Notes: generated by a model from the letters alone, not told the origin. Shown: positions 22,562 to 34,224, numbered from the stretch's first letter. The stretch: 64,000 nucleotides of DNA from Adineta ricciae (GCA_905250025.1 CAJNOJ010000088.1:248001-312000), one strand, 5' to 3'. Numbers and translations are program-made.

Positions 22562-23564
22562 GTTTGTGTATTATTCTTTTTCTTTTCATTTCCTTTCATT
22601 TTTTTAAAAATTTATACATGAAAGCATTAAGAACAAACACGAAAAAAAAGCGAAACATCACACTACTCGACTTGTATGCTTTTCCTCTCGAAATCTTGCT
22701 CTATTGGAGTTTTTTGTTTAATCTGAAAATTCACGTGTTGCTTTTTTGTCTGATATCAAAATCTATTCTCCATACGATCGAAAAGAAAAACGAGAATGTA
22801 TTCGATCTCGCCAAAGTAAGTGGACAAGGCCATAGTTTTTCTCTTGGAGAATGGATTTTCATTAGTTTGTCCTATATATATATATATTTTTGTTTATTTG
22901 ATTTATCATCTGTATAGAAAAGAAACCACATGTATATGTAAATAGAAAAGATCTCATTCTAGACATAAAGTTCACTATGGCGCTTTTTTTTTGTAATATT
23001 TATCTATAGAGCTTCTATCTCTCTCCTCTTCTTTTTGTCATCTTCATTCCTTATTTTTTTTCTCGACCTGATTTAACATCTTTTTGTGTATATAAACCAA
23101 ACGAAGAAGAAAATATATGTACATACACGTCACGAAAGCGAGTCGCTTGCTATTTTGTTTATGTTTTCATGGATCGAAAAAAGAACAAGGTCGTGTTTTG
23201 ACTAAATCGCAATACAAATAAATCAAAGTGCGCAAAAAATCAAGATGACGTGGAAAGAAATGTGATGCGTTGACAGGCAAGGATACAAATGAAATACTTC
23301 GTGTGATAGATCACGGAGAGAAGATGTCGAGATGTATCGTTTCGGCTATTTATAGCAACGGTAAGTTGATATGGGTCGGTATCAGAAGGGAGAAACTGCA
23401 CCTGACACAATCAAATTAGGATACCTTCGGATTTTATCTTTGTCATCACAACGAAATAACTTGACTCATTTGGTTATCTCATTCTAGAAATGTCCTATGA
23501 AATATACTGCAAGAAAAGTTTTTATTTGTTGGATACGTTAGTGGGATAGAAAACGAAACCGATT
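22562..23564. other. Cyclin I 3-prime UTR and intergenic DNA
   Basis: Long AT-rich region after the cyclin stop, with several polyadenylation-like hexamers (for example near 23217). No coding exon or RNA gene was recognised. It ends near the stop of the convergent MAM gene. Confidence 0.5.
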
Positions 23565-25120
23565 TCAGTCATCGTTGAAAGTTATAGTTCTATTTGTATG
23601 TATTCGACGACGTGTTCGGTATGACATTGATCGATAATATTTAAAATAATATACTAAGCCAATTGTTGAGAGTACTGTCATGGGTAAAGCCAAGCCCACG
23701 GATAGACCAATGATCAGCGCAGTATTGACTATGAAGAGAAGAGAAAACAGACGTTTTTCTTTGAAAGTTTTGTGCTGAAATGATTTACCGTTAGACCTCG
23801 TCATAAAAGCAGATGAAGACTGGGTCGTTGTTTGAATACTGGTGGTTGCTGTTGAAGTATTGGTAAGAAGTTGGATAGTTGAGCTGAATGTTTCTTCTCG
23901 TTTCTTTTTGATAAACAAAAGAGAAGTGGTGACAATGTACAACGAAAAATTTCGACACATACAATTGTTGTAGAGCTTGAAGGAACTTTGGATGTCGAGA
24001 CGGCTTCTGTAGAGTATGGTTGATTAACAACGGTTGATGCTCGTGTGGAGGACAAGTTGAATATTAGCTCAAAATCTGAACTAGTACCTATATCCTCAGC
24101 AGATATATTTACCAAAATAGATGATGATGATTGAGCCAACAACGTTGACTCATCTAAATCCATTGGAATATTTGTCGAATACGATTCACTTGAACTAATA
24201 TAGTTGGTAGACTCATCTGTCTACAATGTACACGTTAATCAATGTGATCAGGACGGTGTCGATGAACTTACTACATCGATGGTGAAATTTTGTAAACTTG
24301 GTTGTGCAGTATTGCACAAATCGCTAGTGATTGATATATCGTCCACTGCAAAGGTGAAGTCATTAGCATTGCTACCACTATCGCGATGAAATTGAAATTT
24401 TAGGAAAAAATTCGATGAATTTGTCACGAAAGAAGTGCTGCTTTTATACCACTTATTTTCTCGTTGGGATGCTACTTTAATAATACTAATATGATCTTCA
24501 CTATAGGGTGTTAAAGATTGCCAGAACACTTCAATTGTTGGATTGAACAGATGATTTGTGAAATAATAGTAGAAGGTAAGACATTGCTCGACTGCTGTAT
24601 TGTTTCTTACAATTGTCGAATAAGTTTGGTCAAATGTTTTCGTCTGATTGACCGTAGCATATCCATATTTACCTGTTGTACATCGACTTGCGTTTGACAC
24701 ATCAGTTGGACACGTGTAAACATCTGCATCATCTTGTTTCAAACAAAAATGCATGTCCCAACCGTTGATCTGATACGGTAAGTTGCATATGGATCCGTTG
24801 ATTGGAGTAACTAAGAGATAATCACATGAGATTCCACGCCATAGATCCAAACTTACTAATGGAAGTCGCATCTGATGCTGGCCGTTGTGGTTCAGTTGAA
24901 TCAACAGGAGATCCAGATGAAAACTGAAGATTCGAGCCCGTTACTGTCGGAAGAAATGAACACTCGAGTGTTAATCCTGAATTGAAATCACAACTGAATA
25001 TTGTTGTACGATTCGCATGAGTTTTCATTATAAATGCAACAACTATTGAAAAATCATTATGAAAATGAAAAAATCTCTAACGAAATACTCACCTAAAGCC
25101 ATGATGGTGATTGAATACAT
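23565..25120 (-). CDS. MAM-domain single-pass membrane protein
   Basis: Five minus-strand exons (25120-25093, 25042-24857, 24810-24272, 24220-23963, 23903-23565) give 449 residues. A signal peptide (MYSITIMALVVAFIMKTHA) is followed by an N-terminal Cys motif CDFNSGLTLECSF and a MAM-type domain ending FFLKFQFHRDSGSN and FTFAVDDISITSDLC. A Ser/Thr-rich stalk follows (SSSSILVNIS, STATTSIQTTTQSSS). The hydrophobic LFSLLFIVNTALIIGLSVGL is the membrane span, with a basic cytoplasmic tail (YRTRRRIHTNR). MAM domains mediate adhesion or receptor clustering; the ligand is unknown. A decayed copy of the whole gene lies at 31165-32290 in the same orientation. Confidence 0.78.
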
Positions 25121-25208
25121 GATTATGCTTGAAATGAAACGATCAAAAAAGAGAATTCGGTATTATTTTTATCGATTAAATACATCACCTCATCGCTTTT
25201 TTTCGCAG

Positions 25209-25403
25209 GTTAAACCAATAATCTCAACTTTTCCTTATCATCAAGCAGTTACAGATATATGGCAGTATCAACTCAACGTCATTCAAGATAAGTATAGAAA
25301 GCCAATTGATATAACGGATTACGATGAATTCGATGCGAAAGTTAATATTACTAATTCAACTGGTGCGCATTTGATTATAGACGCTACTAGAACATCGTCA
25401 TAG
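25209..25403 (+). CDS. Orphan coding-like exon, function unknown
   Basis: After a strong acceptor (TTTTTTTCGCAG at 25197-25208) an open frame of 64 codons plus TAG reads VKPIISTFPYHQAVTDIWQY and then LNVIQDKYRKPIDITDYDEF. Composition is coding-like, but no upstream exon on the plus strand is identifiable; the start of the MAM gene lies opposite. It may be the surviving last exon of a broken gene. An AATAAA follows near 25460. Confidence 0.35.
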   Translation, partial: VKPIISTFPYHQAVTDIWQYQLNVIQDKYRKPIDITDYDEFDAKVNITNSTGAHLIIDATRTSS

Positions 25404-26212
25404 AATCAGTAATCTTGGACCAAGCCGTATTCTCCTTGAGGATAAATATCAACGATACGAAAATAAATAGTATACTTTCCTGATTGTTTATTTATGCAGA
25501 TCGCATCTCGGATTGTTTTCGACTTGCGACGAGCATCATTAATAAAGCATTTTCGGACAAGGATGAAGTTTACTCGTCTGTTGAATGTGAATCTTCTTGC
25601 TACTCATTTCGATTGTTGATCGCAATTACTAGGATGTCATCATAAAATTTTTGGTGTTCATACAAACGATAGCAAAATCGTTATTTATCAAATCAGATAG
25701 CGGATTTATTCATAGGATGGAAACTTTGCACGAAATCCTTGTTTTCATCAATAGTTCATACGAGACGTTCTTTGTTGATTCTCTAGCACATGATTCATAA
25801 TCTTCCCTATACATTGCACTCACCGATGTGTAGTACAAGTCGACAATTAATACAAATTTACATTCATCTCATCACTTTGCACGAGATTTCGCGTTAATGG
25901 TCGAAGTCATGAGTGTAAGATAATCGATACTATTGGAACATCTCAAACGACTTTACCATAACGTGTAAATATGATTCATAGATCGTACAGCTTCTCAGTG
26001 AGAGGCAATACTAACGAAACAAAGATCAAATAAAAAGCAAGTGAGTTCTATCGAATTTATTGAATAAAAATTAATGACGAACAATACCAGACTTATTTTG
26101 AACACAGATATGTTGCTTGATTAATAAAAAAAAGAATGTATCAACGTAGAAGAAAACACAAGACACGTGACTAACTAAGCACTGAGATGAAAGCAAAAAC
26201 ACAGCTAGTAGT
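25404..26212. other. Intergenic, partly duplicated elsewhere
   Basis: No gene seen. A patch near 25925-25980 (GATACTATTGGAACATCTCA, then CTTTACCATAACGTG-type sequence) has a diverged counterpart near 32457-32500. This shows that the MAM-gene duplication included flanking DNA. Confidence 0.5.
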
Positions 26213-27954
26213 TTATAATTCAGTAGCTTGTCGTTTCTTTTTCTGTGCGACTTCACTGGCTTCTTCAGCTGTTTCTTTCGCTTTTTTCGCGGCTTGCTTT
26301 CGTGATTCTTTAACATAGTTTTGAGCAGCTTCAAGAGCATCTGCGCCTAAATTCATAAAGATATGTCGTTTTCGAAATCACAGCGATTAGAAAATATTTA
26401 CCTGCATGACGACCAGCTTTCAAAGCTTCATTGGCTAAAAGAATACGAATGGACATGCACAAACAACGGCAGTAGGAATGCGTCAAACCTACCTTTATCT
26501 CGACTTAATTCAACGGTTTGTTCAGCTATGCAGAGTATCAAATAGTAGAGAAGAAAAATGGTGAAGAAAACGTACCTAATTTTCGGCCTTTCTTTGGTAA
26601 ACCAGCTGCTGTTTCAAGTGAAGCTTCATATGCATCAGCGCCTAGAGAATTGACATAGAACAAACTAACAACTATTTGTTTAGATAGACTTACCAGCTTG
26701 TTGAGCAGCTTTGAGTGCTTCGTTAGCTAGTAAATGGGAAATGATGTGATTGTATTGAATTCGTTTTAGTCTAACCTTTTTCTTTGCCAAGTTCGATAGC
26801 GTCATCGCGTAGTTTTTCACCTCGCTTAACACCATCTTTTGCGTATTGTTCAGCAGCTTTAACTGCATCGTCAGCGAAGTGTTGAGCTAGAACGATCGAT
26901 GTTTTTTGTAGAGATGAAAAGAAATCCCTTTCAGTTTGTTTCTTTACCTGAAGCTTTGACATCTTCGGCAACTTTAGCTAATTTGTCTTTGGCTAAAGAT
27001 GTTTACATGTCAAAATGAAAAGAACGGTCAATTGTTCTTACCAACTTCAGCATATTCACCGGCGAGTTTGCCTGAAAGAACAAAGAACATTCGATACAGA
27101 CGAACGTGAAAGTTTATTTTTCTTACTTCCAGTTTCATAAGCTTGTTCCACTTTAGGTTTAATTGTATCAAAAGCTCCATCGACAGCTGGTTTAATTGCA
27201 TCCAACGCTTCGGCGGCCTTATCTTTGACAAACTCAGTACCTTCTGCTACTTTAGGAGCGATGTTTTCATATGCTTCACCAACTTTTTGTTTGACAAATG
27301 CGGCACCATCGACAGTCTTGTCTTTGAGTGCTTCAGCACCTTCGACAACTTTTGGTGCAAGATTGTCGAATGCTTCGGTAGCTTTATCTTTTACGAAAGT
27401 AGCACTGTCAACAGCTTTGTCTTTAACGTATTCGGCACCGTCTACGACTTTAGGAGCGATGTTTTCATATGCTTCACCAACTTTTTGTTTGACAAATGCG
27501 GCACCATCGACAGTCTTGTCTTTGAGTGCTTCAGCACCTTCGACAACTTTTGGTGCGAGATTGTCGAATGCTTCGGTAGCTTTATCTTTTACGAAAGTAG
27601 CACTGTCGACAGCTTTGTCTTTAACGTATTCGGCACCGTCTACGACTTTCGGAGCGATGTTTTCGTATGCTTCACCAACCTTTTGTTTGACAAATGCGGC
27701 ACCATCGACAGTCTTGTCTTTGAGTGCTTCAGCACCTTCGACAACTTTTGGTGCAGCGGCATCGTATGCTTCTTTTACCTAATAGAAAAATTGATTTCAC
27801 AGTTCAAATGAGATAGTATATCACCTACTGTTTCGACAACTTTATCTTTCAACTCAGCGGCAGCGTCAACTGCTTGTTCTGTGGCTGATTTCTGCTTAGC
27901 TAATGAAGCAGAAACGAAAAGTATCAGACAAAGAATTGATAGAATTTTGTTCAT
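26213..27954 (-). CDS. Secretory-pathway group 3 LEA protein with ATEL tail
   Basis: Ten minus-strand exons (27954-27829, 27778-27127, 27071-27042, 26992-26948, 26886-26776, 26726-26694, 26641-26576, 26525-26493, 26434-26402, 26346-26213) all join in phase, giving 420 residues. MNKILSILCLILFVSASLA is a signal peptide. The body is hydrophilic, Ala/Lys/Glu-rich 11-mer repeats (KDKAVDSATFVKDKATEAFD and variants), predicted amphipathic helix and disordered in water. The end KKKRQATEL carries ATEL, reported as an ER-retention-like tail in Adineta LEA-1 proteins. LEA proteins protect membranes and proteins during desiccation; this one should act in the ER lumen. Several 33-nt exons encode single 11-mers, so exon structure follows the repeat. 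Confidence 0.93.
27254..27752 (-). repeat. 198-nt tandem repeat inside the LEA gene
   Basis: Two full copies (27254-27451, 27452-27649) and about half of a third (27650-27752) are nearly identical at nucleotide level. The unit is 198 nt, or 66 residues, exactly six 11-mers. Flanking repeats are more diverged, so this block expanded or was homogenised recently. Confidence 0.85.
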
Positions 27955-28450
27955 TTTTCGGGGAAGTTTCGTGCAATCTAATTATAAAAATCGTCAAATG
28001 AATGAATCTAAACAAAAATGCGTATGTCTGTGTGAAACAGTAAAACGAATGCATATCAAATAGAAAAGAGAACCATCTTGACGAGTCACATGTTTCAAGC
28101 TGTCTGAAAACGTGACATGATGCACTACCGCATACACATATATAGCTGCGATTGTCTTCGATCGATGAAGAAGAAACTATATTTGGCCAAATGAGCACGA
28201 TCTGATATAGAGGGCGCTATATACCAACTGATTAGTAAATACATCATCGTTCGAAATATTCGTTGATGGAATTTGCATTTACACAATGCTCCTTTTGTGG
28301 ATTTTCGTCATACGAAATATACTGAGAATGTTCAATTGGTTGGGACATTTAGCTGGTTGCTATGAGATATAATCCTTATAACGGATGAACTGAAATAAAA
28401 GAGATATCTTGTCTGTTCTTCGAGAACCCATTCCGGTATGTAGTCGTGCA
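27955..28450. other. Divergent promoter region between LEA and a hypothetical gene
   Basis: About 500 nt separate the LEA start (minus strand) from the next plus-strand ATG. TATA-like CACATATATAGCTG occurs near 28136. No open frame with coding character. Shared regulation of the two genes is possible. Confidence 0.45.
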
Positions 28451-28837
28451 ATGATGAACGATCACAGCTACTCCTCTTTTCGTTTGAATCGACGTTCGCT
28501 GAAACTTGAACTAGATGATGGTTCAGTTCAAGAAATCGAATACGAATTACCAATTGATCGATACGATCTATTACGCATTATATATCACGATTTGAAGTAT
28601 GATCAAACTTATGATTGGGATACATTTCATGAATCAACAGCATTTACTCGTACAGATAATGGAATTACGACATTATCACCATTGAATTACTCATCAGATG
28701 ATATCGTATACACTTTAGTTTTGCCTATCAATACGAAAAGTACGTTTGATCATGTTCATCTGTGTAGAACATTGCGCTATTTTGATTATCGTTTAGGTCC
28801 TTTTGAACGATTTAAACAATGGTTATGGCCTTCTTAA
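28451..28837 (+). CDS. Hypothetical protein, single exon
   Basis: 128 residues from the first ATG of a MM pair. It is acidic to neutral, with LELDDGSVQEIEYELPIDRY, DLLRIIYHDLKYDQTYDWDT and a C-terminal FERFKQWLWPS. No signal peptide or membrane segment. I do not recognise a family. Codon usage resembles neighbouring genes, and an AATAAAG polyadenylation signal follows near 28878, supporting a real gene. It is head-to-head with the LEA gene. Confidence 0.6.
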   Translation: MMNDHSYSSFRLNRRSLKLELDDGSVQEIEYELPIDRYDLLRIIYHDLKYDQTYDWDTFHESTAFTRTDNGITTLSPLNYSSDDIVYTLVLPINTKSTFDHVHLCRTLRYFDYRLGPFERFKQWLWPS

Positions 28838-29325
28838 AAGTATCTACATGAATTTTTGTATTTACATTCTATCTCAATAAAGTCTTTCCTCGCCAGACCG
28901 AATGATCTTTTTCATCATCTTTCGTTTTGCTCATATTACCTGTGAATAACCGTGTATCGACTGATAATATTCTCAGTTTATTTGCCTATCGAGAGATAAA
29001 TCATTCTCTTCGGAAAATACATCATCACTCATGTTAAAAGGTGATGCGCCTACGTAACGAGAGTACGTAGTCACAGTACGTTGACTAATTCTTGTTACTT
29101 CCTAAGCGTCACTCTGCTCCGATTATATGAATAACTAGTTCTTACAGGTAACTCATAAAAGTCGTTAAGTTATTCGATCGTGAAAGCAGTCTTTAGCGCT
29201 TGATTGATTATGCAATCGATTTCATTTGTATAAGTATAGATTGTATTCGAGGAGGTCGACCTTTTCCATTGATATCGTTTATTGTTAAGATTCTCAAGTG
29301 AGTATATACAGTGGCAAAAACAAAT
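28838..29325. other. Intergenic, no gene seen
   Basis: Contains the polyadenylation signal of the preceding gene and the presumed promoter of the VWA7-like gene. It includes a short imperfect palindrome near 29050-29075 (CTACGTAACGAGAGTACGTAG). No coding signal. Confidence 0.45.
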
Positions 29326-30926
29326 ATGTATTGGCTACTTTATCTGATCGTCTATGCATCACATACTGATGCATTCATTCCACAACCATTGATTGCTGAC
29401 GGTGCTTCTACCAGCGAAAGTCAGTTCTGTCCATTATATCTTACTCACCCTCTAACGATGAATGTTTGCGTTTTCGTGTCACACAGGTATCACACATACA
29501 GAAATCACACAAATTGCGTTCATTCGCAGTCTTGCTCGTTTCTTCTATGAAACACGCATTGCTCCCAATAATAACAACAATGGTACCGTCAATCAACAAG
29601 ATTTCTTCACTAAGCAGCATACTATTGATGACCTCTACAAACTTGCATATCCTGAGTATAGCGATGCGCAAGTCGAGTTCTACTCACTTCCTTTGAAATT
29701 CACACTGGATTTGGCGATGACATACAATGCTTTGGTTGATTTCGATCCAAGTACAAGAATACTATCACCTGCACATTTCGATAGTGAAGCTTTCAACAAT
29801 GGTAGTCGCCGCATTATGCAACTCCGAGAAAAGGGTAACTAGTAATTCGCTACATGAGCTTTATCTTTATGATATTTTTCAGTGGTGAAAGAATCACGTA
29901 CTCCTAACAGAGACCTAACTGATGCACGGCAAAAGACAGGACAGTTACTTCACACCCTGCAAGATTTCTATTCACATTCGAATTGGGTGGAAATGGGTAA
30001 TACTGATGTGAACACTTTGATCGGACGAAACGAAACTGTTGGACAAGTTGCAGCACCAAATCAAGCAACATGCTCTGATACGGGTTGCACTAAGAAAACA
30101 CAAAAATGTGTAAGTATAGTGGAAATACTTGATCTTGGTCATGCACTGTCATCTTCTATTCTCAGTCTCTTTGGCAACAAATTACGATAAGAAAATGTCC
30201 ACTGGTGTATTATGATTGCACTGATAACATACTAGCTGCTATCAATAGTCAACGAATACTCACGAGTGGCTACTTGTTCAATCAGACAGGTGAAAATGGT
30301 CAGCCACTGAATAAACCAGCGAATGTTGGTAAATGTTCACATGGTTCTGTTTTGGATGATTCAGCAAATGTGCCAGCCATCGGTGGAATCAACAAAGATT
30401 CCAATAGTTTACTCTTTTCACCACATGCAAGTCTTCAGTAAGAGAGAGTTTTTGAGTGAAGATGATGCAATGTGGTGTTTTGTATTTCAGTTATCAAGCG
30501 GTTGAATTTGCAATCAATGCAAGTGAACATTTTTTCAATGAGCTTCGTCAAGAGATTGGTAACGATAATTTTGATCGTCTTTTCGTGATTAATCCAGCGG
30601 ACGCTGTCGCACAAGCAATCTCAAATGAAGTCGCACAAGGAAAACGATTTCGATTCTTCACACCATATATCACGGCTAGTGTGAAGAAATCTGACAATTT
30701 CATTACCGATTTGAAGAATACCATCAAATGTGCTTATAACAAAGTTCGATCCTTTCTCAGCAACGTATTCTCGAAGACCAGTATCAGTGTTCCCACGTAT
30801 GATATAAGTGATCTGGGAGCGAATATAAAAGATGCTGACAATGTGCGTGCTGCACCATTTGTTCTAAGTAATCAGAGTCGTCGACGCAAGAAACGTTTAA
30901 TCGATGATCTTCGTAGACGTGCATAA
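29326..30926 (+). CDS. Secreted VWA7/Het-C-like N-terminal domain protein
   Basis: Five exons (29326-29419, 29487-29834, 29883-30109, 30166-30437, 30491-30926) give 458 residues. The signal peptide is MYWLLYLIVYASHTDA. The body shows the Het-C/VWA7 hallmark ITHTEITQIAFIRSLARFFY near the start and TGQLLHTLQDFYSHSNWVEM in exon 3, plus Cys-rich stretches in exons 3-4. The usual following VWA domain of vertebrate VWA7 is absent; the protein ends in a basic tail (RRRKKRLIDDLRRRA). The molecular role of this domain is not known in animals; in fungi the family name comes from heterokaryon incompatibility. The ATG was chosen because it begins the signal peptide. Confidence 0.75.
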
Positions 30927-31164
30927 TGTTCTTGAACAATACATTAAAACGATCATTTAGACACATAATACAGAACATTCTTTTCCTTTGCATACTTCGA
31001 TCAGAAGTTGTCTTATCACAGCTGACTACATGTGATTGTGCATAAATGAAAATCCACATACGCTCATGAACAACATCATGGTTCTATTTTCATTTCTTTT
31101 TATTACAAAACATCCTGAAAAAAAATTCTCGGATATGCTAGAGAACGAAAAGTATGACGGATCA

Positions 31165-32290
31165 CTTGTAACCATTGTTGAAAGTCATAGTTCAGTCTGC
31201 ATCTAATTCATTATGTGCTCGATTACATTTACAATACTGGCATGAATAAAACTAAGTCCTATCATGAACCAACCGTCAACGCAACGTTGTCTTGTGAAGA
31301 AAAAAAAAGACATTTTTCCAATGAATACACTACGATTCTTTACTGGGAGAAAGTTCTTCCAAGAATTTAAATTTGATAAAACTAGTTACCGAAAGAGTAG
31401 GAATATTCTTTGAAGACTTGTTCAGTGTTGTAGAAACCGTAATCTTTATTAAAATAACGTCGAAAGGTCGAATGCTTGAATGTATGGTCGAATCAAACTT
31501 GTTTCTTTGTGACAGATCATATACAAATGGTAATGTCATATGTGCTGACTTAGTCATACTTGGGAGAGATCGAGAAGGCTGTTTACTGTATGAGCGTTTG
31601 GTGGCTGATATGTTATCCACTGTAAAAGTGAAGTCATTAGTATCATTATCGCTACCGTAATAGAATTGTAAGTGAAACTAATCAGTAGTTGATACAAAGG
31701 CAACGTTTTTCAACAATAAATATGAAATCTTACGAGAAACTACGTTGATTTTACTATGGAAGTGGTACTAATTTTATATCATTTATTTCTTGCTTGTGGT
31801 GTCACCTCTATAATGGTATTATCAATTTCACGACATAGAGACACGTGTAGTAATACATATCGCTTTTATTCAAACAAAAGTTCATGTTTCAACCATTGAT
31901 TTCATATGACAGTTCACAAATGAAGTCGTTGGTTGGAGTAACTAAGAAGTGGTTTTATGGTATTAGATAGAATACAACGAAACATACTGATGGATGTCAC
32001 GTCCAAGATTAATCGTCCTGGTTCAGTTAGACTGATCGGAAATCCAGATCTCACTGAAAGTATTGTCTTTGCTGAAAGCTCTTCTCATGATGTAACAGAA
32101 AGAAACTCGCCACTCTCTTTGAATCTTGAATTAAAATCACAAGTGAACCATAGGCTTCGATCACTGTCAGTTTTCACCATAAATATAAGAGTTATTCAAC
32201 GATCATGGGAAGAATAAAAGAAGAGATCATTCATTGAGTTCTTACATAAAATAATGATAATCACTGCATGCATCATTGTAGCCAGAAAGA
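31165..32290 (-). pseudogene. Decayed copy of the MAM-domain gene
   Basis: Runs antisense, parallel to the gene at 23565-25120. Matching blocks include 31172-31195 (TTGAAAGTCATAGTT versus TTGAAAGTTATAGTT near 23575), 31610-31660 (TCCACTGTAAAAGTGAAGTC versus TCCACTGCAAAGGTGAAGTC near 24342) and 31885-31955 (the NGWDM...TPINGS region, near 24755-24815). The frame is repeatedly interrupted and most of the stalk is lost. Leader and flanking DNA to about 32290, and patches to 32500, also correspond. It cannot encode a MAM protein. Confidence 0.75.
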
Positions 32291-32965
32291 AAGTAATCAA
32301 GGAAAAAATAGCTTAGTACTGACTTTCTCGATCTGATAGATCAACGGATTAAGAGTTTTTTCGCACATCCCACGAACAGTTTCCGTATTGTTAAAAAGGC
32401 CAGTGTCATTGTATGTGATGCAGCGAATAACGATTCAAGCCTTGGATAGAAGTGTATAGATACTACTGGAGTATCTCAAGTGACTTTATCATCGCATGAA
32501 GATGAGAGTCACATGTGTTCGAGATTTATTAATACAACTGTATAAATTCGATATAAAAATTATAAGCAGATGAATTTTATGGAATTAGTCTAATATACCA
32601 TGAGTGGAAATTGTTCTACTTCTAACTTATGACGTGCGGCAAACGTATGGATATATTTCGATTATTTTCATACCGGAACCGTCCTAAAGTCAATATCTGT
32701 TTGATGTTACATGCGTGTTCAAGATCAGAGATCAAAAAGATGTTCTTGAATATGACTTCGAACTTTAAAAAAACACGTTCCTAGAGTGACATTTTATCAT
32801 CATAATCGAAGCGAAACACCAGGTCAAGGGGTATCAACTTTTGTTTCGCAGGACAGTCGTTACCGTACGATTACATGAACATCTATAAAACTCCCAGCTA
32901 CATTTATTCAGTTAAATTTCCTAAATAACAACATATAATGCGTATTCACATTGCTAATGAGCATT
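32291..32965. other. Intergenic, flank of the duplicated MAM locus
   Basis: Contains a diverged counterpart (about 32450-32510) of DNA near 25915-25980. No coding sequence is apparent. Confidence 0.45.
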
Positions 32966-33661
32966 CTAAGTGTAGAAGATGAGAAAAACCAGAAACGGTA
33001 ATAAAACACAAAACTTTTCAATTATAGTTCTTTCCATCAATACTGGATGATCGTCATCGTATCGTACAAGCCTATTCTCGCTTTGTGCGATAAGAAAAAT
33101 AAGACTTCCTTCTCGAATCAGCGGTCTTTGTTTCTCAAATAGCAGTCGATTAGAAATGTTCAGTTCTTGACCCATACATATAAAACATGCGTGGTCTTGA
33201 CAGTTCTTGCCGAAGTTATAGTCGATGACTTTTAGAAAATCACTTCGCGTAAATTTTCCAGGGATCTTCGACACTATTCGTTCTCCAGAAGTTGTAATGA
33301 AGTACAACGTGATCGAGGTATCTTTCTAAATAAATAGAAGAGAATTAAAATTTATTCTTCGACGAACATTTACTTTGCTTTCTTCTCTGATTGTTTGATT
33401 TCGCTCGCATGATGACATTCTTTTGCCTATTAGAATGACAGCTCCATTGTTGATTAACTTGCTTTTCTGATTCTGAAAGGCAGCTGGATCGTTCAATAGC
33501 AAACGTCTACCTTTGCAGAAAAATACACAATCTTCGACAGCATTGTCATATATTTGACTTCTTATCATATGAAGCATGTCACTTAGTTGAAATTCCTTAG
33601 GCAATGTGACCAGTGTACGTTTTCCAGGTATCGTAACAAAATGAAGATTAACGCTGGACAT
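32966..33661 (-). CDS. Tandem ubiquitin-like protein with C-terminal membrane anchor
   Basis: Two minus-strand exons (33661-33374, 33325-32966) give 215 residues. Each exon encodes one copy of a ubiquitin-like unit. Copy 1 reads LHFVTIPGKRTLVTLPKEFQ ... FFCKGRRLLLND ... INNGAVILIGK. Copy 2 reads LYFITTSGERIVSKIPGKFT ... FICMGQELNISN ... IREGSLIFLIA. The parallel pattern shows internal duplication along an exon boundary. No C-terminal Gly-Gly is present; instead the chain ends in a hydrophobic stretch (FCVLLPFLVFLIFYT), a likely tail anchor. Family and role are unknown; the ubiquitin-like fold is inferred from spacing and hydrophobic pattern. Confidence 0.65.
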
Positions 33662-34224
33662 AGTTCTATGAACTTCTGATACTTTTGTTCTCCTTTATTT
33701 GAAGATGGTCTCTTGTTTTTACCAACATGATTATATACTAAAATTAGTTATCTATGTGAGAATGTTATTGCGCCACCAGTATTTATTTTGACACGTACAC
33801 TACGTCAGAGAAACAATGTGTCAGTTTTTTTCCTGATAAGATGTGTACACGAAAAGGAAAAGTGAATAATAGATGACACGCTAAGTAAATCATGCTACAA
33901 AGTAATGACTTCCGTAGTGCTAATGAAGATATTGCGTATAATAACTTATTGAACTTTCCAAGAAAGAAATACATCATTTTATTTTTTTTTCTATTCTGTA
34001 CGTGACTTGAGTATCAGTGTCAGGTATGAATGTAGAGTAAAATAAAAATCGATGCATGAGGAGTATACAAAACCTATATTATATGCGAATTTAATATTTG
34101 AATGTGTCATCAAGGTAAAGCGAAAAACGGCTCAAGGACGATTTTCTACCTGTGACATATGTATGAATATATGTATATACTTGACTAGCACATGTTACAG
34201 ATAAACAGATATAAGTCAAAATAA
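33662..34224. other. Intergenic, no gene seen
   Basis: AT-rich promoter-type DNA between divergently transcribed genes. Confidence 0.45.

Noticed and set aside
22531-22917. 128-codon plus-strand frame after cyclin I
   Set aside because: Lies in the 3-prime UTR; Phe/Leu-rich because of T-rich sequence, no start context or family.
27143-27811. 222-codon plus-strand frame with internal repeats
   Set aside because: It is the antisense shadow of the LEA repeats; the minus strand has in-phase exons and the LEA pattern.
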